Source of the DNA: Liolophura sinensis
Taxonomy: Eukaryota > Mollusca > Polyplacophora > Chitonida > Chitonidae
NCBI RefSeq assembly: GCF_032854445.1
Contig: NC_088300.1
Location: forward strand, 72,080,984-72,144,983
DNA: 64,000 nt
Reading direction: 5' to 3'
The translations under genes and the position numbers were made by a program. The notes beneath the pieces are model-generated. The model was not told the origin of the DNA. It worked only from the letters and a program-made list of their open reading frames with translations, and searched no databases. Positions 59,384 to 64,000 of this stretch are shown here, piece after piece (positions within the stretch are counted from its first letter, which is position 1; each line of letters opens with the position of its first letter).

Positions 59384-62300
59384 CTGTCAGCAACTGGCAA
59401 CGTGAATAGGATGCCATATCGATAGGCTACGTTTATTACGCGCCACTCACAACCATCGATACATCCTCCAGGTCAAGCAACACCACGTACCAAAGGACAT
59501 GTCAAACTTCAAACAATAGCAGTTACTAGTCTTCAATCCAGTGATAGTGGCGAATTTTGATCTCAGTTCAACGCTGTTCTTCTCAAACTGACTATTGGGG
59601 AGTGTGGATTCATGTAATAAAACTATCAACATCTCACACTTTCAATGGATGCCTCCGAAAAGCAATCAAAAGCCTGGTAAAACCGCGAGGTTTTGACGGC
59701 GTTCTGTTCGTCACTTTCCTGTTTGCATTCTCCTAGATGCGTGATCTTTCAGAAAGTAAATGCACCATCTGTCCGAAAAATGACCAATGTACTAAAATTA
59801 CTGTTGAACTACTCACGATCCATAGCATAGTGCCGTATGTCAGGAAGACTTCAGGCCAATGCCAGATTACCGCATTGCCACATGTAGCAATACTTTCGCC
59901 CAGACATCTCCTTGTTCGGAGGAAGGTAACTGGCGCAGCTGGAACACTTACTCCTACTTCCTTCACAAAAATTTTCTTTGGCGGTTCTTGATGGCTGTTC
60001 CTTTGATGTTCACATTACGTTTACTGTAACCATTCTTTAAAGATTCTTAAGTAACACATGTATGCATGATTATATTAACTAGTTCAAACGAAATCCGCCA
60101 ACGCTGAAAACAGGTGCTGAGTTCGTAGCAAAAATCTGAATGTTTTATTCGCCAACAAATGGAACTTACCCTTAAAATGTAAGATGAAAAATACATTATA
60201 TTTATCCGGTGATACATGCCAGTCACACTGGTAGCCTGATGAGTAATGACTTGTCCAAGCGTAATTTCACTCCAGTTCATCTTCCACTGCCAATTTAATA
60301 CCGCTGTTCACAATGAGTACATGTCCTCTCCCTCGTGGCTGCAGCAGCTTTGTTCAGTGGCTTTCACTGTGTAAATCGCAACGAACAACAACTTGCCCAA
60401 ACCCACGGGTTTTAACTAGCAAACAAAGTTAACAGCATTTTCGAACAACCTAAAAACAAATGTATATAATTAATAATAAAAATTGTTCTCATTAGAATAC
60501 CAAAAGACAATGAAGAATACAATAACCTGTACATGCGTTCTGACGGTTTCTTTTGCATAGTTCTTCAAAAAAAAAAAATCGCAATTTCAATGATGAGAGA
60601 AAAATTTTACTCATCAGACGTATGTTTACAACAAAATTGCAATGACAGTAATATCTGAAGGAACGCATTATTAACTCAATCTACGCATTGGTCAAGGAAA
60701 ACCGACCATTTACCTTATTATAATGAAAATTTAAAGGAAACTAACAAGCACAGAATATAAGCATACAGTGTCACTAAATTCTTAAACAAGCAATCTTTTC
60801 CAGCAAAACATATGCAGTCTATAACGGTGGTCAAGTCGTTCGGTTCTTGTGGAGATAAAGATTTCTATCTTTTGTGTCGATTTTCTTTATCTCCGAAAAC
60901 ATGACGCTTTTCTGAGAATTCATATTTGTATAATGCACTGTCTGGGAGTTCGTCATCAATTGAGACGCAAACCCTGCAGGTAATATCTTGATTCTGACAA
61001 CAAAGAGGGCTTCTAAGGGAGTTAACTGTAAAATGATGTGTCCATGCAATGTGAATGGGATCTATACAGCAAAATATGATCCGCAGCAGTCTGATGTCAA
61101 TAGGTAAAACTAAAATGAGGTGTAATATTGCAAACATGCCACAGGGACTTTAAAAAAAAAAAATCAAAAAACACATTCTCATAACCTCCTTCACAAATAT
61201 CTTTGCCAAAGTGATATAGCACAGTGACGGGATTGATAAGAAAAGTCACAAAAAAAACTGACAGTTTTTTGAAAGTGCTGCAAGGTATTTAATCCTGTTC
61301 TCTTCAATACCGTGTTAATTCATTGCTGCATTTCAGCTTTCAGTAAAAGCATCATCATAGTGATGTAAAGCTCACGACTACCAAAATAAAACAGGTAAGT
61401 GTACTTACTCAAATCAACTACCCTCAGAAAATTCATTCAGCTGCAAAGGAGTAGGGATATCTTAGCACAAAAAAAGGCCTGTGAGTTGAACACTCATGAT
61501 ATGGCAACTGAATAAAGCAACGGAGAGTTTTTAACGTGGAAATGAGAATACATATATATACATCGACACCATACATCTGTAATTCAGATATGATGTCTGC
61601 AAGTAGACTAAAAAGCACACTGGAACAGGACACTTGTCTGTAGTTCAGATACCTGAATGAATTAAAGTAAGCTACAACAGGCGTCAACACGACAGGTCTC
61701 TTAATTCAGATTAATCTATATTGTTGTAACTGTACTTCAAGTACAAACATGAGCCAGACACGCGTTTCATAACAGGACGTGTGTTTCTGTAGTTCAGACA
61801 TGTATGTAAGCTCACTACAAGCACAAACATGAACAGGGCAGGTCTCTACTGTTCAGATATCTGTAGACAAGTGATGACAAGTTCAGTCATACTTTCCTTT
61901 AAATGTTTTGCAAGAAGTTAAGAATCGACAGAAATCTGCAGGGCTAGTAAACATTAAAACCTGTTAAATGATAGTGATATGCATACTGGACTGCTTGTTA
62001 ACTGCACTGACAGCTCTGGCACAAGTCTCTTCTATAATTATACCAAACAATAAACCCCAGGTCGACTTTAAATAGCTATATATATATCCATGTTCAAAAT
62101 TCTTGCTGCTAACACCCATTTCCAAAATCATGCGTTCCAAATATTAATATGTAATGAGTCCGACATAAAAATGTCCCAAACCGTACATTACAAAGTGGTC
62201 TCTCATGATGGCATTGGCTCAGAAAATATCCCTTCTGTTATTTCATTTTTAGCTGGTAATATGTATAAATAGGACTTCAATAGAATTCCTCCAAATGACA

Positions 62301-62519
62301 TATGTACATGAATTAAAATGGAATTGCAGAAAAATGATGATCAGGTAGCCAGGATTTTAGGCTCATCCACAATAATAACCTATATATGTACAACAATTAT
62401 CAGCCAGAACATGCATGGTTCTGAGAAAATATAGTTATCAGATGGTCACTGTGACTGAACTGCCCAGGATGACAATCCTCATCCTGAGAACATTTGCTAC
62501 CACCAAGCTTGTGCCAAAC

Positions 62520-63190
62520 AGTTCTATAATGTGCGAATATCTATAACCAGACCTCGTCCTGAAGCTGTGGCAGACGCAAGGCTTATACCCAGCAGTTCAC
62601 AGATCTATACTGTGGGAATATCTGTAACCAGGCCTCCTCCTGAACCCGTGGGCTAACAAGGCTTATACTCAGCAGTTTAAGGTTCTATACTGTGGAAATA
62701 TCTGTAACCAGGCCTTCTCCTGAACCCATGGGCTAACACAAGGCTTATACTCAGCAGTTCAAGGTGGGAATATCTATTACCAAGTCTTGATCTCGGGCTC
62801 CTGGCTGACAATGCTTACACCCAGCAGTTCACAGTTCTATACTATGGGAATATCTATAACCAGGCCTTCTCCTGAACCCGTGGGCTAACAATGTTTACAC
62901 CCAGCAGTTCAGTTCTATACTATGGGAATATCTATAACCAGGCCTCATACTGCATACGTCCTACCAAGGCTTACACCCAGCAGTTCACGGTTGTATACTG
63001 TATGAATATCTATTACCAAGCCTTGTTTTCAGGCTGTTGGCCGACACAAAGCTTATAACCAGCAGTTCACAGTCCTATACTGCGGGAATATCTAAAACCA
63101 GGCCTCATACTGAATACGTGCTAACAAGGCTTACACAGAGCCAGAACAAAGCAGTTCACGGTTCTATACTGTGGGAATATCTATCACCAA
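62520..63190 (-). repeat. ~80-bp minisatellite overlapping the NSD stop codon
   Basis: About nine copies of GTTCTATACTGTGGGAATAT / CTATAACCAGGCCTC.. / GGCTTACACCCAGCAGTTCA, with period about 72-88 bp. Starts lie near 62521, 62607, 62687, 62766, 62838, 62916, 62994, 63076 and 63164. The last one is the end of the NSD coding exon itself: reversed, it encodes VIDIPTV and the TAG stop. Confidence 0.88.
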
Positions 63191-63822
63191 TCCTCCAAAC
63201 CCTTCCTCATCGCTATCATCAAACATGGGCCTGTCTTTGACTGCAGCAATGTTTGGGTTCTCTACTACCCCATGCTGTACATCTTTGCTTTTCTTAGCTG
63301 CACTTTGGGAAACGTTGGCAACTGTCACCTTAGTCTTCACAGTTCTTTTTTTGCCCTTCAGTTGCTTTGTCTTCTTCTCATCATTCAGTCCGTTAACTTC
63401 CAAGACATCAAGGCTTGGTCGTTTGATCCTGCGCCCAGTTCGACTGACCTTCCCTACTGCTGCTTGCTTCTCGGATGCACTTTCAGATGGCAGCGATGTG
63501 CGTTCAGATGTTGGATTCTCCGTGGATGACTTCTCGCTTTCTTCTGCGGACATCTGGCTATCAGAGTCAGTCACTGTGGATTCCCCGTTCACACTGGCCT
63601 GGTCTGCCTCCATATGGTCCTTCACACCTAACGGGTCAACTTTTGTCACAGTGATTTTGGACAACAGGTCTTCATGTTCCCAACAGATCAGTTTCTCATC
63701 CTCTGTAGCGAAGATCTTACCATCCAAGTGGCTCTTGCAAAAGGAGTTGGGACACTCGGAGCAGAGTTGTGACGAAGGCTTGCCACAATCATCACAGTGG
63801 TGCCATGGACACACCCATTTTC
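63164..63822 (-). CDS. NSD-family H3K36 methyltransferase, last coding exon
   Basis: The minus-strand exon starts after a TTGCAG acceptor at 63823 and ends at TAG 63164-63166; earlier exons lie beyond the window. It begins KWVCPWHHCDDCG and continues QLCSECPNSFCKSHLDG and ICWEHEDLL. This Cys/His arrangement is the C-terminal C5HCH/PHD finger of NSD1, NSD2 and NSD3. Those enzymes dimethylate histone H3 Lys36 through an upstream SET domain and use this finger in chromatin and protein contacts. The remaining ~165 residues are low-complexity, with basic clusters (GRRIKRP, KGKKRTVKTK) typical of nuclear proteins and an acidic end (FDDSDEEGFGGLVIDIPTV). Which of the three vertebrate paralogues it matches cannot be said; many invertebrates have one. 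The split first codon (phase |GA) fits an exon boundary just before the finger. Confidence 0.87.
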
Positions 63823-63921
63823 CTGCAACACAAAACAGCTCTACTTAAAGATTGGTAAAACACTGAAAAATGAATATAATAAATTATCAGGTTATATTTG
63901 GAGGACGAGCCCATTTTCATA

Positions 63922-64000
63922 CTATTTATTTGATCGGTGTTTTACATCGTACAAGAATATTTCACTTGTATGAAAGCCGCCAGCATTATGGTGGGGAACC
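63922..64000 (-). mobile_element. SINE tail cut by the window end
   Basis: TATTTGATCGGTGTTTTACA, CAAGAATATTTCACTTGTAT and GCCGCCAGCATTATGGTGG. It lies in the intron upstream of the NSD last exon and runs off the window. Confidence 0.8.

Larger units (their letters stand above)
57780..62519. other. Intergenic DNA and probable NSD 3' flank
   Basis: No coding gene is supported on either strand. It contains a SINE (57940-58175), a second SINE-like tail (58262-58435), a tRNA-Pro-like SINE head (58660-58850) and a MITE (59182-59383). The right part, from perhaps 60 kb on, could be 3' UTR or flank of the NSD gene, which runs leftward, but no clear polyadenylation site stands out. Confidence 0.5.

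Noticed and set aside
59733-59991. Overlapping frames on both strands near 59.8 kb
   Set aside because: Neither has a recognisable domain or splice context; a Cys pattern (CTICPKNDQC) on the plus strand is too short to support a zinc finger.

Overview
The window looks like nuclear DNA of a lophotrochozoan animal, most likely a mollusc or a brachiopod. The evidence is spliced alpha-tubulin genes with GT/AG introns and TATA promoters, AT-rich intergenic DNA, many copies of a tRNA-headed SINE whose tail (a 'TTTTACGCCGTACTCAAGAAT'-like box read on the opposite strand) is typical of mollusc-type SINEs, a GRL101-like LDLa/LRR receptor, and DIRS and Polinton-type mobile elements. The species cannot be fixed from sequence alone.

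Layout. (1) 1-5.4 kb: AT-rich intergenic DNA with a TA/TG microsatellite and SINE relics. (2) 5.4-33.6 kb: five alpha-tubulin copies, two on the minus strand (5470-8093, 10498-12709) and three on the plus strand (18728-21481, 25355-27866, 31339-33561). All share one plan: an exon 1 whose only codon is the ATG, a 223-nt exon 2 and a 1130-nt exon 3, giving 451 residues. Each has a homologous TATA promoter at nearly constant spacing. Copy 1 carries three single-base insertions in exon 3. (3) 33.6-37.4 kb: SINEs and a decayed DIRS-type retrotransposon fragment. (4) 37.4-42.0 kb: four tandem-repeat families (45, 77, 61 and 78 bp). (5) 42.06-46.41 kb: a multiply frameshifted, intronless CUB/LDLa/LRR/7TM receptor pseudogene. 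(6) 46.4-49.2 kb: more tandem repeats (44 and 103 bp, then degenerate). (7) 50.3-57.3 kb: a decayed Polinton/Maverick (adintovirus-like) element with ~360-bp terminal inverted repeats and minus-strand remnants of integrase, a membrane/proline-rich protein, packaging ATPase, small virion genes and major capsid protein. (8) 57.4-63.2 kb: a 54-bp minisatellite, SINEs and a MITE. (9) 62.5-63.8 kb: the last coding exon (minus strand) of an NSD-family histone H3K36 methyltransferase, followed by a minisatellite that repeats the end of its own coding sequence.

Most notable: (a) the tubulin array looks homogenised, with protein, promoter, UTR and intron blocks shared in different pairings; (b) the inverted repeats of the Polinton-like element are packed with E2F-type sites (TTTGGCGCGAAA), with CRE and octamer motifs next to them, a control-region design like that of small DNA viruses; (c) the NSD 3' minisatellite has amplified the stop-codon region of the gene. 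Statements about function are inference from sequence; no database search was run.
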